Assembly: GCA_964370855.1 (NCBI GenBank) | Contig: CAYJMF010000002.1 | Location: forward strand, 153,022 to 217,021 | Reading direction: 5' to 3' | DNA from: JAKLKS01 sp964370855 | Lineage (GTDB): Bacteria > Planctomycetota > JAJSAM01 > JAKLKS01 | Length of the DNA: 64,000 nt | In this document: positions 26,627 to 34,958 of the stretch, piece by piece | Layout of the letters: every line of letters starts with the position of its first letter | How positions within the stretch are numbered: position 1 is the first letter of the stretch | The notes under the pieces: model-generated | The model's input: the letters and a program-made list of their open reading frames with translations, nothing else | Database searches by the model: none | What the model was told of the DNA's origin: nothing | Program-made: the position numbers and the translations under genes

Positions 26627-29600
26627 GGGGAGGACTCCCTGACGGCGCGGTAGAGGGGGACTTCGATGGCCATGGGGCCGCGGAGGGCGGGGGGGGCGTG
26701 GGCGAGGAGGTCGGCGAGGATCCCGCGGGCCTCCCGCAGGAGGGCGGGGTCCTCCGCCGCGCGGCCGAGGATGAGGCGGGCCTCCATGGCCTCGGGGCGG
26801 CGCATCCTCCCGGCGTACTTCCCGAGGGTCTCCCGGGCCTTCCACAGGTCGCCGCCGGGGAGCGTCGCCCTGAGGACCGCGGAGAGCACGATCTCGTCCG
26901 CCGCCTCCTCCTCCGCGGCGAGGGAGTGGGCCTCGTCGAGATGGCGGCTCCCCTCCCCGCCCCGGCCGCCGGCCAGGTGGAGCCGGCCGAGGGCGAGGTG
27001 CGTGGCCGCCTTCCCCCTGCGGTGGGAGTGGCCGTCCCAGAGCGCCAGCGCCTGGAGGAGGCACTCCTCCGCCCCGGCGGCGGCGGGCCCCCCGCCGTCC
27101 GCCGTCAGGACGCCGATGTCCCGCAGCGCCTCCGCCTCCTCGCCCCGGGCCTTCGTGTCGCGGGCGATCTGGAGGTGGCGCCGGGCGTGGCGCATCGCCT
27201 CCTCCCGCTGGCCGAGATCCCGCGCCAGCCGCCCGAGGCTCCCGAGGGCGCGCGCCTCCCCCCGGCGGTACCCGGTCTCGCGGGCGAGCCCCATGGAGGC
27301 CTCGATCCTCTCCATGGCGTCCGCGAACCGCCCGAGGTGGCGGAGCGTCCGCCCGATGTTCCCGAGCGCCCGCGCCTCGGCCCGGCGGTCCCCCACCTCG
27401 CGCGCGAGCACGAGGGCCGCCTCGAACAGTTCCCGCGCCCGGTCGTACTCGCCGCGCCCGTAGTGGACCGTGCCGAGGTTCCCCGCGGCCAGCGCCTCCC
27501 CCCTCCGGTCCCCCATGGCGCGGGCGGCCTCCAGCTGCGAGCGCCCGTGCTCCTGCGCCCTGTCGCGGAGGCCGAGGCTGAGGTAGATCTCCGTCAGGTT
27601 CCCCGTGGCGCTGGCGTCCGGGTCGAGCCCGCCGAGCGATTCGCCGAGGACGCCGCGGCGGTCGTGGCACTCCTGCGCCTCCTCGTAGTGGCCGAGGTGC
27701 CAGCAGACCGTGCCGAGGTTCCCGAGGACCCGCGCCTCCTCCCGCCCGTCCCCGCTCCGCCGCGCGATCTCGAGCGCCTCGCGGAGCATCCCGATGGCCC
27801 GGTCGTAGACCGCGTGGCGGCTGAGGTGGCGACCGAGGAGCCGGAGCACCCGCCCCCGCTCCTCCTCCCGCCCCGCGGCGCCGGCCTCCTTCAGCGCCTC
27901 CTCCAGGGCGGCCCGCTCCTCCTCCCAGCGCCCGAGGAGCTCCAGGCGCTCCGCCCTGCGCACCAGCACGACGAGCCTCTTCTCCCCGGAGATGAGGCCG
28001 GGCACGGCCTCGAGGCGCGCGGCGAGGTCCACGGCGGCGTCGTTCAGGTGGCTCTGCTCGAGGTAGTCCAGGGCCCGCTCGGAGTAGCGCAGTCCGCGCT
28101 CCGCGAGCCCGCCCCGGAGGAAGTGGTCGGCGAGGAGGACGGCGACGGAGCCCTCGAGGTCCTCGGGGTCCTTCCCGTCGGCCCCCGTCATCTCCTCGAC
28201 GGCGCGGGCGACGGCGGCGTGGTACTCGCGCCGAAGCAGCTCCGAGAGGCTCGCGTAGAGCGCCTCCTGCACCTGGTGGTGGTCGAAGACGCAGCGCACG
28301 CCCACGGATCGCACGAGGGCGCGCTCGCGCTCGAGCCTCCCGAGGCGCTTGAGCAGCGGGATGGCGGGGATGCCCAGGACCTTCCCCACGACCAGCGGAT
28401 CGAACTCCCAGCCGCAGCAGGAGGCCACGTCGAGGATGTCCTTCTCCTCCTCGTCGAGGTCGGCGATGCGGGCCTGGATGAGGTCCATGATGGAGGAGGG
28501 GATGCGGAGGTCCGCCGTCCCGCCCGTCTTCACCCACGTGCCGTCGGCGACGCGGGTGAGGAAGCGCCCCTCCTGGAGGCCGCGCAGGATCTCCAGGGCG
28601 AAGAACGGGTTGCCGTCGGACTTGCGGTGGACCCCGGCGGCGAGCTCGCCCGCGAGGGGGGCGGTCCCCAGGGCGGACCGGAGGAGGGCCTCCATGTCCG
28701 CGGCGGCGAGGCGCTGAAGCGGGATGCGCGTGACGTTCTCCTCCCGCTCCATGGCGGCGATCCAGCCGCGCGGGAGCCCCGGGCGGAAGGTCCCCACGAG
28801 CAGCACGCGGTCCTCCGCCAGCGAGAGGGCGAGGGCCGCGAAGAGGTCCCTCCCCTGGTCGGGGGCGAAGTGGAGGTCCTCCACGAGGACGATGGCCGGG
28901 CGGGCGGCGGCGATGCGCCGGGTGATGCGGGTGAAGACGGCGGCCAGGGACTCCCGCGAGATCGGCTCGTCGCCGCGGCGGGGCAGGTCCCCCCGGAGGA
29001 GGGCCGCGAAGGCGGGCACGAGGGCCGTGCTCCCCTCCATGTAGCCGCGGAGCGATTCGTCCACGTTCCCCGCGCCCAGGAACTCCCGGTAGGCCGTCGA
29101 GAAGGCCCCGGCCGCGGCGGCGGCGCCCACGGGCGGATAGGCGCCGAAGAGGAAGTCGAGGTCCTCCCCCGCCTCCTCGAGGCCGCCGACGAACTCGTCC
29201 ACGAACCGGGTCTTCCCGATGCCCGCCTCGCCCTCGACGAGGAGGACCTGGCCGCGCCCCTCCTTCGCGCGGGCCCAGACTCCCGCGAGCCGGGCGAGCT
29301 CCTCCCCGCGCCCGAGGAGCGGGGTCTCCCGGGGGACGCGCACGCGCCGCAGGGGTCGCTTCGTGGACCGCTGGATGTCCCGCGCGCGGCCGCGCCACCA
29401 GGTGCTCCCCTCCCCCTCCGCCAGGATGTCCAGGAGATCGCGGGCCGACCCGAACCGCTCCTTCCGGTCCTTCGCGAGCAGGCGGTGGACGACCTCCTCG
29501 AAGAAGGGGGTCACACGGGGGTTCGCCTCGGAGGCCCGGCGGGGCTCCTCGAGGAGGACGCGGCGCAGCAGCATCCCCACGTCCCCCTTCCCGAAGGGGC

Positions 29601-30255
29601 GGACCCCCGTGGCGGCCTCGTAGAGGATGACCCCGAGGGAGAAGAGGTCGCTCCGGGCGTCCACCTCCGAGGCCCCCTCGCGCAGCTGCTCCGGCGAGGC
29701 GTACTCGAGGGAGCCGATGAAGGCTCCCGTGCGGGTGAGGCGCGTGGCCTCGTCCCGGAGGCGCGCCACGCCGAGGTCCATGAGGCGGACCTCCTGCCCC
29801 CGGGTCACGAGGATGTTCTCCGGCTTCACATCCCGGTGGACCACGCCGGCGGCGTGGACGGCCTCCAGCGCCGCCGCGACCTCCCGGCCGAGGTGGCGGC
29901 AGAGGTCCTCGGAGAGGATCGTCTCCTCCTGGAGGAGGGCGCGCAGCGTCTGCCCGCGCACGTACTCCATGACGAGGTAGTGGACCTCGCGGCCCTCCAC
30001 GGACCCGATCCCCGCGTCCAGGGTCCGGACCACGCCGGGATGGCGGACGGCGCGCCCCACCTCGGCCTCCCGGAGGAAGCGGCGGACCACCTCCGGGGAC
30101 TCGAGGAGGCGGGGGTGCACCACCTTGACGGCCACCTTCGTCCCGGGCTCGAGGTCGGGGACGGGGGCGACGACCTCCGCCAGGTAGACGGAGCCCATGC
30201 CGCCCGCCCCCAGTTCGGCGAGCAGCCGGTAGGGGCCCAGCACTTCCCCCTGCAA
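26623..30255 (-). CDS. Ser/Thr protein kinase fused to ATPase and TPR domains
   Basis: 1210 aa from a TTG start with AAGGAGG 4 nt upstream. Residues 8-275 are a Hanks-type kinase: glycine loop GAGGMGSV (16-23), Lys44, HRDVKPEN (140-147), DLG in place of DFG (160-162), and ASPEQ. Residues about 312-560 are an AAA16/STAND-like ATPase with Walker A GEAGIGKT (342-349) and Walker B-like IVLVEDLHF. The rest to about 1150 is helical, with at least seven TPRs (for example ALGNIGRTLRHLGRFADAMERI). No membrane helix. It probably integrates a signal through the ATPase/TPR part and phosphorylates partners. Confidence 0.9.
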   Translation of the reverse strand: MQGEVLGPYRLLAELGAGGMGSVYLAEVVAPVPDLEPGTKVAVKVVHPRLLESPEVVRRFLREAEVGRAVRHPGVVRTLDAGIGSVEGREVHYLVMEYVRGQTLRALLQEETILSEDLCRHLGREVAAALEAVHAAGVVHRDVKPENILVTRGQEVRLMDLGVARLRDEATRLTRTGAFIGSLEYASPEQLREGASEVDARSDLFSLGVILYEAATGVRPFGKGDVGMLLRRVLLEEPRRASEANPRVTPFFEEVVHRLLAKDRKERFGSARDLLDILAEGEGSTWWRGRARDIQRSTKRPLRRVRVPRETPLLGRGEELARLAGVWARAKEGRGQVLLVEGEAGIGKTRFVDEFVGGLEEAGEDLDFLFGAYPPVGAAAAAGAFSTAYREFLGAGNVDESLRGYMEGSTALVPAFAALLRGDLPRRGDEPISRESLAAVFTRITRRIAAARPAIVLVEDLHFAPDQGRDLFAALALSLAEDRVLLVGTFRPGLPRGWIAAMEREENVTRIPLQRLAAADMEALLRSALGTAPLAGELAAGVHRKSDGNPFFALEILRGLQEGRFLTRVADGTWVKTGGTADLRIPSSIMDLIQARIADLDEEEKDILDVASCCGWEFDPLVVGKVLGIPAIPLLKRLGRLERERALVRSVGVRCVFDHHQVQEALYASLSELLRREYHAAVARAVEEMTGADGKDPEDLEGSVAVLLADHFLRGGLAERGLRYSERALDYLEQSHLNDAAVDLAARLEAVPGLISGEKRLVVLVRRAERLELLGRWEEERAALEEALKEAGAAGREEERGRVLRLLGRHLSRHAVYDRAIGMLREALEIARRSGDGREEARVLGNLGTVCWHLGHYEEAQECHDRRGVLGESLGGLDPDASATGNLTEIYLSLGLRDRAQEHGRSQLEAARAMGDRRGEALAAGNLGTVHYGRGEYDRARELFEAALVLAREVGDRRAEARALGNIGRTLRHLGRFADAMERIEASMGLARETGYRRGEARALGSLGRLARDLGQREEAMRHARRHLQIARDTKARGEEAEALRDIGVLTADGGGPAAAGAEECLLQALALWDGHSHRRGKAATHLALGRLHLAGGRGGEGSRHLDEAHSLAAEEEAADEIVLSAVLRATLPGGDLWKARETLGKYAGRMRRPEAMEARLILGRAAEDPALLREARGILADLLAHAPPALRGPMAIEVPLYRAVRESSP

Positions 30256-30345
30256 GGCGCCTCCTTGGACGGCGGCCAGGGGCGGTCCTCAGGTTCCCCG
30301 GGACCCCGTGGATACCCCCGAACCCCCCGCAAGGGGAGCGGAAAA

Positions 30346-30447
30346 GGGGACGCACCCAACTTTCCAACTTTTCTGTGGATAACTCGAGCGCCCCCGCAAC
30401 CGGCGTCGAGTTATCCACAGAAAAGTTGGAAAGTTGGGTGCGTCCCC
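30346..30447. repeat. perfect 42-bp inverted repeat containing two DnaA-box sequences
   Basis: The arms 30346-30387 and 30406-30447 are exact reverse complements around an 18-nt loop. They begin GGGGACGCACCC and contain TGTGGATAA / TTATCCACA, a perfect match to the E. coli DnaA box, once per arm in opposite orientation. The right arm ends in the first base of the thioesterase stop codon. Too long and without a T-tail for a standard terminator. It resembles palindromic REP-like intergenic elements. Confidence 0.9.
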
Positions 30448-30851
30448 TATGCAAACGCCTTCCGTAGATCCTCGGGGACGGGGATCGGGCGGAAGGTGGA
30501 CATGTCCACGCAGGCGCAGGTGACGCGGGCGCGGGCGGCGTCCTTCCCCGTGGTGCGGTTGCGGGCGGCGTAGGCGAAGACGACGGAGGAGCCCCCCACC
30601 CTCTCCACGGAGACCTCGAAGGCGACGTCGTCGCCGAAGCGCATGGGGGAGGTGAACTCCGTCTCCACCTTCACCGCGGGGAAGCCGACCTTCCGGTCCT
30701 CGATGAGCTCCCGGTAGGGGATCCCGATCTCCCGTTCGAACCACTCCTCGAAGGCCACGTGGAACCAGTGGAAGATGCGGGGGTAGTAGGCGATGCCGGC
30801 GCGGTCGACGTCGCCGAAGCGGACGCGGTGGACGTGGGGCCCGGTGGTCAT
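30447..30851 (-). CDS. 4-hydroxybenzoyl-CoA thioesterase-like (hotdog) acyl-CoA thioesterase
   Basis: 134 aa, the normal size for a YbgC/4HBT hotdog enzyme that hydrolyses acyl-CoA esters. Family features: VRFGDVDRAGIAYYPRIFHWFHVAFEEWF, with the catalytic Asp in GDVDRAG, then VETEFTSPMRFGDDVAFEVSV. TACCAT ends exactly 7 nt before the ATG on the minus strand with no Shine-Dalgarno. Divergent from the 3-hydroxyacyl-CoA dehydrogenase at 30958, which fits a shared acyl-CoA theme. Confidence 0.85.
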   Translation of the reverse strand: MTTGPHVHRVRFGDVDRAGIAYYPRIFHWFHVAFEEWFEREIGIPYRELIEDRKVGFPAVKVETEFTSPMRFGDDVAFEVSVERVGGSSVVFAYAARNRTTGKDAARARVTCACVDMSTFRPIPVPEDLRKAFA

Positions 30852-30957
30852 GGTGGGGATGGTAGCCGTCGGCGCTCCGGGAGGTGGATTCCGTTGCGGC
30901 GGGGGGCCGCGCGTTCCACAATCCCGATCAGGGCAGTGATTCCGAGGGGAGGCCGCG

Positions 30958-31833
30958 CTGGACATCCGGAACGTCGTCGTCGTGGGCGCGGGCACCATGG
31001 GACGCGGCATCGCCCAGGTCGCGGCCCTGTCGGGCTGCACGACGGTGCTGACCGACCTCTCCGCCGACGCGCTGGCGAAGGCGTCGGCCTCCATCGCCGC
31101 CTCCATCGGCAAGGGCGTCGAGAAGGGGAAGACGACGCGGGAGGCCGCCGACGCGGCGCGGGCCCGCCTCTCCACCTCCACGGACCTCGAGGGCGCCGCC
31201 GCCGCGGCGGACCTCGTCGTCGAGGCGGTCTACGAGGACCTCGCCCTGAAGGAGGGCATCTTCCGCCGCCTCGACGGCGCCGCCCCCCCCGCCGCGATCC
31301 TCGCCTCCAACACCTCCTCGCTCCCCCTCACCCGCATCGCCGCCGCGACGGGGCGGCCGGGGAAGGTGATCGGGATGCACTTCTTCAACCCGGTGCCGGT
31401 GATGCCGCTCCTCGAGATCGTGCGCACCGGGGAGACCTCCGCGGAGACCCTGGCCGCGACCCTCTCCCTGGCCGCCCGCATGGGAAAGGAGACCATCGTC
31501 GTCCGCGACAGCCCCGGCTTCGCGACGAGCCGCCTCGGCCTGGCCATCGGCCTCGAGGCCATGCGCATGTTCGAGGAGGGGGTCGCCTCGGCCCGGGACA
31601 TCGACCGCGCCATGGAGCTCGGCTACCGCCATCCCATGGGGCCGCTCCGGCTGACGGACCTCGTCGGGCTCGACGTGCGGCTGGCCATCGCGGAGCACCT
31701 CGCGAAGGAGCTCCGCACCGACCGCTTCGCGCCGCCCGCCGTCCTGCGCGACCTCGTCGCGGAGGGGAAGACCGGGAAGAAGTCCGGCGAAGGCTTCTAC
31801 CGCTGGGAGGGCGACCAGGCCCTCGACAAGTAG
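30958..31833 (+). CDS. 3-hydroxyacyl-CoA dehydrogenase
   Basis: 291 aa from CTG 30958, or about 283 aa if GTG 30982 is used. Only the CTG reading gives the full N-terminal strand IRNVVVVGAGTMGRGIA, and GAGGGGAGG lies 5 nt before it, so a CTG start is likely. NAD-binding GAGTMG, catalytic MHFFNPVPVMPLLEIV, and DSPGFATSRLGLA with the C-terminal 3HCDH domain (PMGPLRLTDLVGLDVRL). It oxidises 3-hydroxyacyl-CoA to 3-ketoacyl-CoA in beta-oxidation or butanoate metabolism. A thiolase for the next step is at 51893. First of a run of three same-strand genes. Confidence 0.9.
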   Translation: MDIRNVVVVGAGTMGRGIAQVAALSGCTTVLTDLSADALAKASASIAASIGKGVEKGKTTREAADAARARLSTSTDLEGAAAAADLVVEAVYEDLALKEGIFRRLDGAAPPAAILASNTSSLPLTRIAAATGRPGKVIGMHFFNPVPVMPLLEIVRTGETSAETLAATLSLAARMGKETIVVRDSPGFATSRLGLAIGLEAMRMFEEGVASARDIDRAMELGYRHPMGPLRLTDLVGLDVRLAIAEHLAKELRTDRFAPPAVLRDLVAEGKTGKKSGEGFYRWEGDQALDK

Positions 31834-31861
31834 GGGGCGCCCGCGCCCCCGGGAGGATGCC

Positions 31862-32722
31862 GTGCCCGATGCGAAGCCCGTCGTCGACGCCCACGTCCAC
31901 GTGCAGCCCTGGGAGATGATGCGTCCCGCCATCCTCGAGAAGATGAAGGCGGGCCGCTCCGACCTCGACCGCATCCGGGCGATCATGGAGACGCCGAAGG
32001 AGTTCCTGAAGTTCATGGACGAGAACGGCATCGAGCGCGCCGTGCTCGTGAACTACGTGAGCGGGATCATGGGCTTCACGGAGGCCGTGAACCCCTGGAT
32101 CGCGAAGTACTGCTCCGAGGCCCCCTCCCGGCTCGTCCCCGTGGGCTCCCTCGACGCGCGCACGAGCCGCGACCCCGACGGGGACACGGAGCGGCTCTTC
32201 GCCGCGGTCGGGATCCGGGCGCTCAAGATCCACCCCTCCCACCAGCTCATCGCGCCCAACGGGCACGCCGACGGCACGGTGCCGGCGCTCCAGCAGATCT
32301 ACGAGGTGGCGGAGAAGATGGGCCGCCCGGTGATGTTCCACACCGGCACGAGCATCTTCCAGGGGGCCCGCAACAAGTTCTCCGACCCGATGCTGGTGGA
32401 GGACGTGGCCATCGACTTCCCGAAGCTGAAGATCGTGCTCTGCCACGCGGGACGCCCGCTCTGGATGAACGAGGCGGTGTTCCTCACGCGCCGCTTCCAC
32501 AACGTGTTCCTCGATCTCTCCTCCATCCCCCCGTCGAAGCTCCTCGACTACCTGCCGCGCCTCGAGGAGCTGTCGGGGAAGTGCCTGTGGGGGACGGACT
32601 GGCCGGCGCCGGGGGTCCCCTCCCCCGCGGACAACGTGGCGGCCTTCCGCGCCCTGCCCCTCACGGACGCGGCGAAGGACCGGATCCTCCGCGGCAACGC
32701 GGAGAAGGTCTTCGGGAAGTAG
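31862..32722 (+). CDS. amidohydrolase family protein (ACMSD-like TIM barrel)
   Basis: 286 aa from GTG 31862 with GGGAGG upstream. Metal-site motifs of the amidohydrolase_2 group: VVDAHVHVQPWE near the N-terminus, ALKIHPSHQ, VMFHTGTS, IVLCHAGRP and the terminal LWGTDWP with the catalytic Asp. These enzymes act as decarboxylases or hydrolases on small ring or acid substrates; the substrate is not predictable here. 28 nt after the dehydrogenase and 8 nt before the ROK kinase, so in one operon. Confidence 0.85.
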   Translation: MPDAKPVVDAHVHVQPWEMMRPAILEKMKAGRSDLDRIRAIMETPKEFLKFMDENGIERAVLVNYVSGIMGFTEAVNPWIAKYCSEAPSRLVPVGSLDARTSRDPDGDTERLFAAVGIRALKIHPSHQLIAPNGHADGTVPALQQIYEVAEKMGRPVMFHTGTSIFQGARNKFSDPMLVEDVAIDFPKLKIVLCHAGRPLWMNEAVFLTRRFHNVFLDLSSIPPSKLLDYLPRLEELSGKCLWGTDWPAPGVPSPADNVAAFRALPLTDAAKDRILRGNAEKVFGK

Positions 32723-32730
32723 CCGGGCCC

Positions 32731-33678
32731 GTGGCCCGCATCGGCGTCGATCTCGGGGGGACGAAGATCGAGGCCGTCGCCCTCGGCCCCTCCGGGGCCG
32801 AGGCATACCGACGGCGCATCCCTACACCGCAGGGGGACTACGAGGGGACGGTCCGCGCCATCGCCGGGCTCGTGGCGGAGGCGGACCGCGCGCTCGGCGC
32901 GCGGGGGAGCGTCGGCGTCGGCATCCCCGGGGTCGCCTCCCGGGCGACGGGGCTCGTCAAGAACGCCAACTCCCGCTGCCTCATCGGCCGCCCGCTGGAG
33001 GCCGACCTCGCCGCCGCCGTCGGGGGGCCCCGGGGCCCCCCCCCCCCCGCCCCCAGCCCCGGGCGCGCCGCCGCGAACTGCTTCGCGCGCTCCGAGGCGG
33101 CGGACGGCGCGGCGGCGGGGGCGCGGGGGGTGTTCGGCGTCATCGCGGGGACGGGGGTCGGGGGCGGCATCGTGGTGGACGGGCGGGTGCTCGACGGCGT
33201 GAACGGCGTGGCCGGGGAGTGGGGCCACAACCCGCTCCCCTGGGCGGAGGGCGGGGAGGAGATCCCCGGGCCGGAGTGCTGGTGCGGGCAGCGGGGCTGC
33301 ATCGAGACCTTCCTCTCGGGGCCGGGCATCCACCGGGACCACGCGGCCCGCGGCGGCGGGGAGATCGAGGCGGCGGAGATCGCGCGGCGGGCGGCGGCCG
33401 GGGACGGCGCCTGCGCGGCGACCATGGACCGCCACGCCGCGCGGTTCGCCCGCGCGCTGGCCGGCGTGATCAACCTCCTCGACCCCGACGTCATCGTGCT
33501 GGGCGGCGGCGTGTCGAACCTGGCCCACCTCTACGAGGAGATTCCCCGGCTCTGGGAGCGGTGGGTCTTCTCCGACCGCGTCGACACGCGGCTCGTCCCG
33601 CCGAAGCACGGCGACGCCAGCGGCGTCCGCGGCGCCGCCTGGCTGTGGGGCGGGGAGGGCGGGGAGGGGGGGAGGGGG
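32731..33678 (+). CDS. ROK family sugar kinase, sequence damaged in the middle and 3' end in gap
   Basis: About 316 residues from GTG 32731 to the run of N. ROK features are clear: ARIGVDLGGTKIEAVAL (ATP phosphate loop), VGVGIPGVAS, GTGVGGGIVVDGRV, and the zinc motif CWCGQRGCIETFLSGPG. The expected catalytic N-D-A-N segment near residue 110 reads GRAAANCFARSEA, after a G/C-only stretch (33021-33065). The catalytic Asp is thus missing while the flanks are normal, which I attribute to sequence error in that stretch. The C-terminus (GVRGAAWLW) is near the family end and then dissolves into G-runs before the gap. Confidence 0.75.
33021..33065. other. G/C homopolymer stretch, probable sequence error inside the ROK gene
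   Basis: About 45 bases made almost only of G-runs then C-runs, in a place where the ROK family has a strictly conserved catalytic segment. The reading frame survives across it. Similar stretches occur next to the gap at 33679, at 63505-63600 and at the window end. Confidence 0.5.
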
Positions 33679-33733
33679 NNNNNNNNNNCCGGGGCCCGCG
33701 CCGCGCCGCGCCCCCCCCGCCCCCGGGCGGCGA

Positions 33734-33847
33734 AGAGGCAGGGACGTTCCTTACTAACTAACTAACTCCCTCCCCTCCCTCGTGAATGCCGGGGCTGGTC
33801 CACGGAGTTAGTTAGTTAGTTAGTTAGTAAGGAACGTCCCTGCCTCT
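33734..33847. repeat. inverted repeat with TAAC tetranucleotide arms
   Basis: The left arm (33734-33768) reads AGAGGCAGGGACGTTCC then TTAC and three TAAC units. The right arm (33804-33847) is its reverse complement but with five units, so the copy number differs between arms. The spacer is about 35 nt. A further CCCTGCCTCTCC copy follows directly. It lies between the gap at the ROK 3' end and the transporter gene. It looks like a palindromic intergenic element; the unit-number difference suggests slippage. Confidence 0.75.
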
Positions 33848-33910
33848 CCCTGCCTCTCCTTTCCTCTCCGCGACCCCGCACCTGCCCGGAGTTACACTCC
33901 CCGGCTCCCC

Positions 33911-34915
33911 ATGCCCGACCCCGCCCCCGCCGTAGGACCCGGAGAGATCGCCGCCCTCGTCACGTCCGTGCTCTGGGCGGGGACGGCGCTGCTCTTCGGG
34001 GCGGCGGCGCGGCGCATCGGGGCGGACCGGGTGAACCGGATCCGGCTGGCCATGGCCTGCGGGTTCCTCGGCGCCATGGTGCTCTTCACGGGGGCGGCGG
34101 CGCCCCTCCCCGCGGCGCAGATGCTCCTCCTCTTCGCCAGCGGCGTCGTCGGGCTCGCGCTCGGGGACGCGGCCTACTTCCGCTCCCTGGAGATCCTCGG
34201 CGCGCGGCGCGGGTCGCTGCTCATGTCCGTGGCGCCGGTGTTCACGGCGATCCTCATGGTGCCCCTCCTCGGCGAGGGGATCGGGGTCGTCGGCATCGCC
34301 GGCATGGCCCTCACCCTCGGCGGCGTCGCGTGGGTGCAGGCGGAGCGGGCCGCGGGGAAGGAGGTCGCGGGGTCCGTGGCGCGGGGGGTGATGTTCGGCG
34401 TGCTCGGCGCTCTCGGGCAGGCCGGGGGCTACATCCTCGCAAAGGTCGGCCTCGGCGCGGCGCCAGCGGAGGGGGACCTCGTCCGCTGGGTCGGCCTCGA
34501 GGCGCGCCAGGAGGGGACGGCGGTCCTCGCCGGCGAGCACGTGATCCCGCTCTTCGGGACCCTCCTCCGGATGGTCGCGGCGCTGGCGTGGGTGACCGTG
34601 GCGGCCATGCTGGACCGGAAGCGGAGCCGCGTGCGGGAGGTGATGGCCGACCGGCCGGCCCTCTGGCTGACCCTGGGGGGGACGGTGTGCGGCCCCTTCC
34701 TCGGCGTCTGGCTCAGCCTCGTCGCCGTCAGCCTCGCCAACACCGCCGTCGCGGCCACCATCCTCGCGGCGAGCCCCGTCTTCGTCATCCCGCTCGTCCG
34801 CGCGGTGCACGGGGAGAAGGCGAGTCCCCGCGCGTGGATCGGCGCCCTCGTCGCCATCGGCGGGCTCGCGGTGCTGTCGTTCCGCGCGTACATCCTCGCG
34901 GCGTTGGGGGGGTAG
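33911..34915 (+). CDS. DMT superfamily (EamA-type) membrane transporter
   Basis: 334 aa with about ten hydrophobic helices in two EamA repeats. The first repeat runs IAALVTSVLWAGTALLF to LTLGGVAWVQAE, the second GVLGALGQAGGYILAKVGL to IGALVAIGGLAVLSF. The paired P-containing helix (SVAPVFTAILMVPLLGEG; ILAASPVFVIPLV) is typical. Drug/metabolite exporters move amino acids, nucleotide precursors or similar; substrate unknown. TACACT ends 12 nt before the ATG. Confidence 0.85.
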   Translation: MPDPAPAVGPGEIAALVTSVLWAGTALLFGAAARRIGADRVNRIRLAMACGFLGAMVLFTGAAAPLPAAQMLLLFASGVVGLALGDAAYFRSLEILGARRGSLLMSVAPVFTAILMVPLLGEGIGVVGIAGMALTLGGVAWVQAERAAGKEVAGSVARGVMFGVLGALGQAGGYILAKVGLGAAPAEGDLVRWVGLEARQEGTAVLAGEHVIPLFGTLLRMVAALAWVTVAAMLDRKRSRVREVMADRPALWLTLGGTVCGPFLGVWLSLVAVSLANTAVAATILAASPVFVIPLVRAVHGEKASPRAWIGALVAIGGLAVLSFRAYILAALGG

Positions 34916-34920
34916 CGGAC

Positions 34921-34955
34921 GGCGGGAAAAAGGTGCCTGGCACCTTCTTCCCGCC
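34921..34955. terminator. palindrome with GGTGCCTGGCACC core between convergent genes
   Basis: GGCGGGAAAAAGGTGCC, a single T, then GGCACCTTCTTCCCGCC: 17-bp arms with one mismatch. It exactly fills the space between the TAG of the transporter (34913-34915) and the stop of the carbamoyltransferase (34959-34961). It could act as a bidirectional terminator, with A-rich and T-rich flanks within the arms. The 12-bp core recurs at 56748-56759. Confidence 0.6.
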
Positions 34956-34958
34956 GGG

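Noticed and set aside
25082..30454. A single 1790-codon minus-strand open frame spanning kinase and repeat protein
   Set aside because: Its first 1270 codons are an out-of-frame, low-complexity Arg/Gly/Pro reading of the kinase gene. The real genes are 26623-30255 and 25082-26626, with an ATGA overlap.
26425..30573. A 1382-codon plus-strand open frame opposite the kinase
   Set aside because: Antisense shadow caused by high GC; no domain, signal or ribosome site, and composition mirrors the codons below.
33112..33171. Inactive ROK kinase by real mutation
   Set aside because: The missing catalytic segment coincides with G/C homopolymers near a gap, so sequence error is more likely.
33751..33830. 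CRISPR-like repeats in the TAAC region
   Set aside because: Units are 4 bp without spacers and arranged as two inverted arms, not direct repeats of 24-40 bp.
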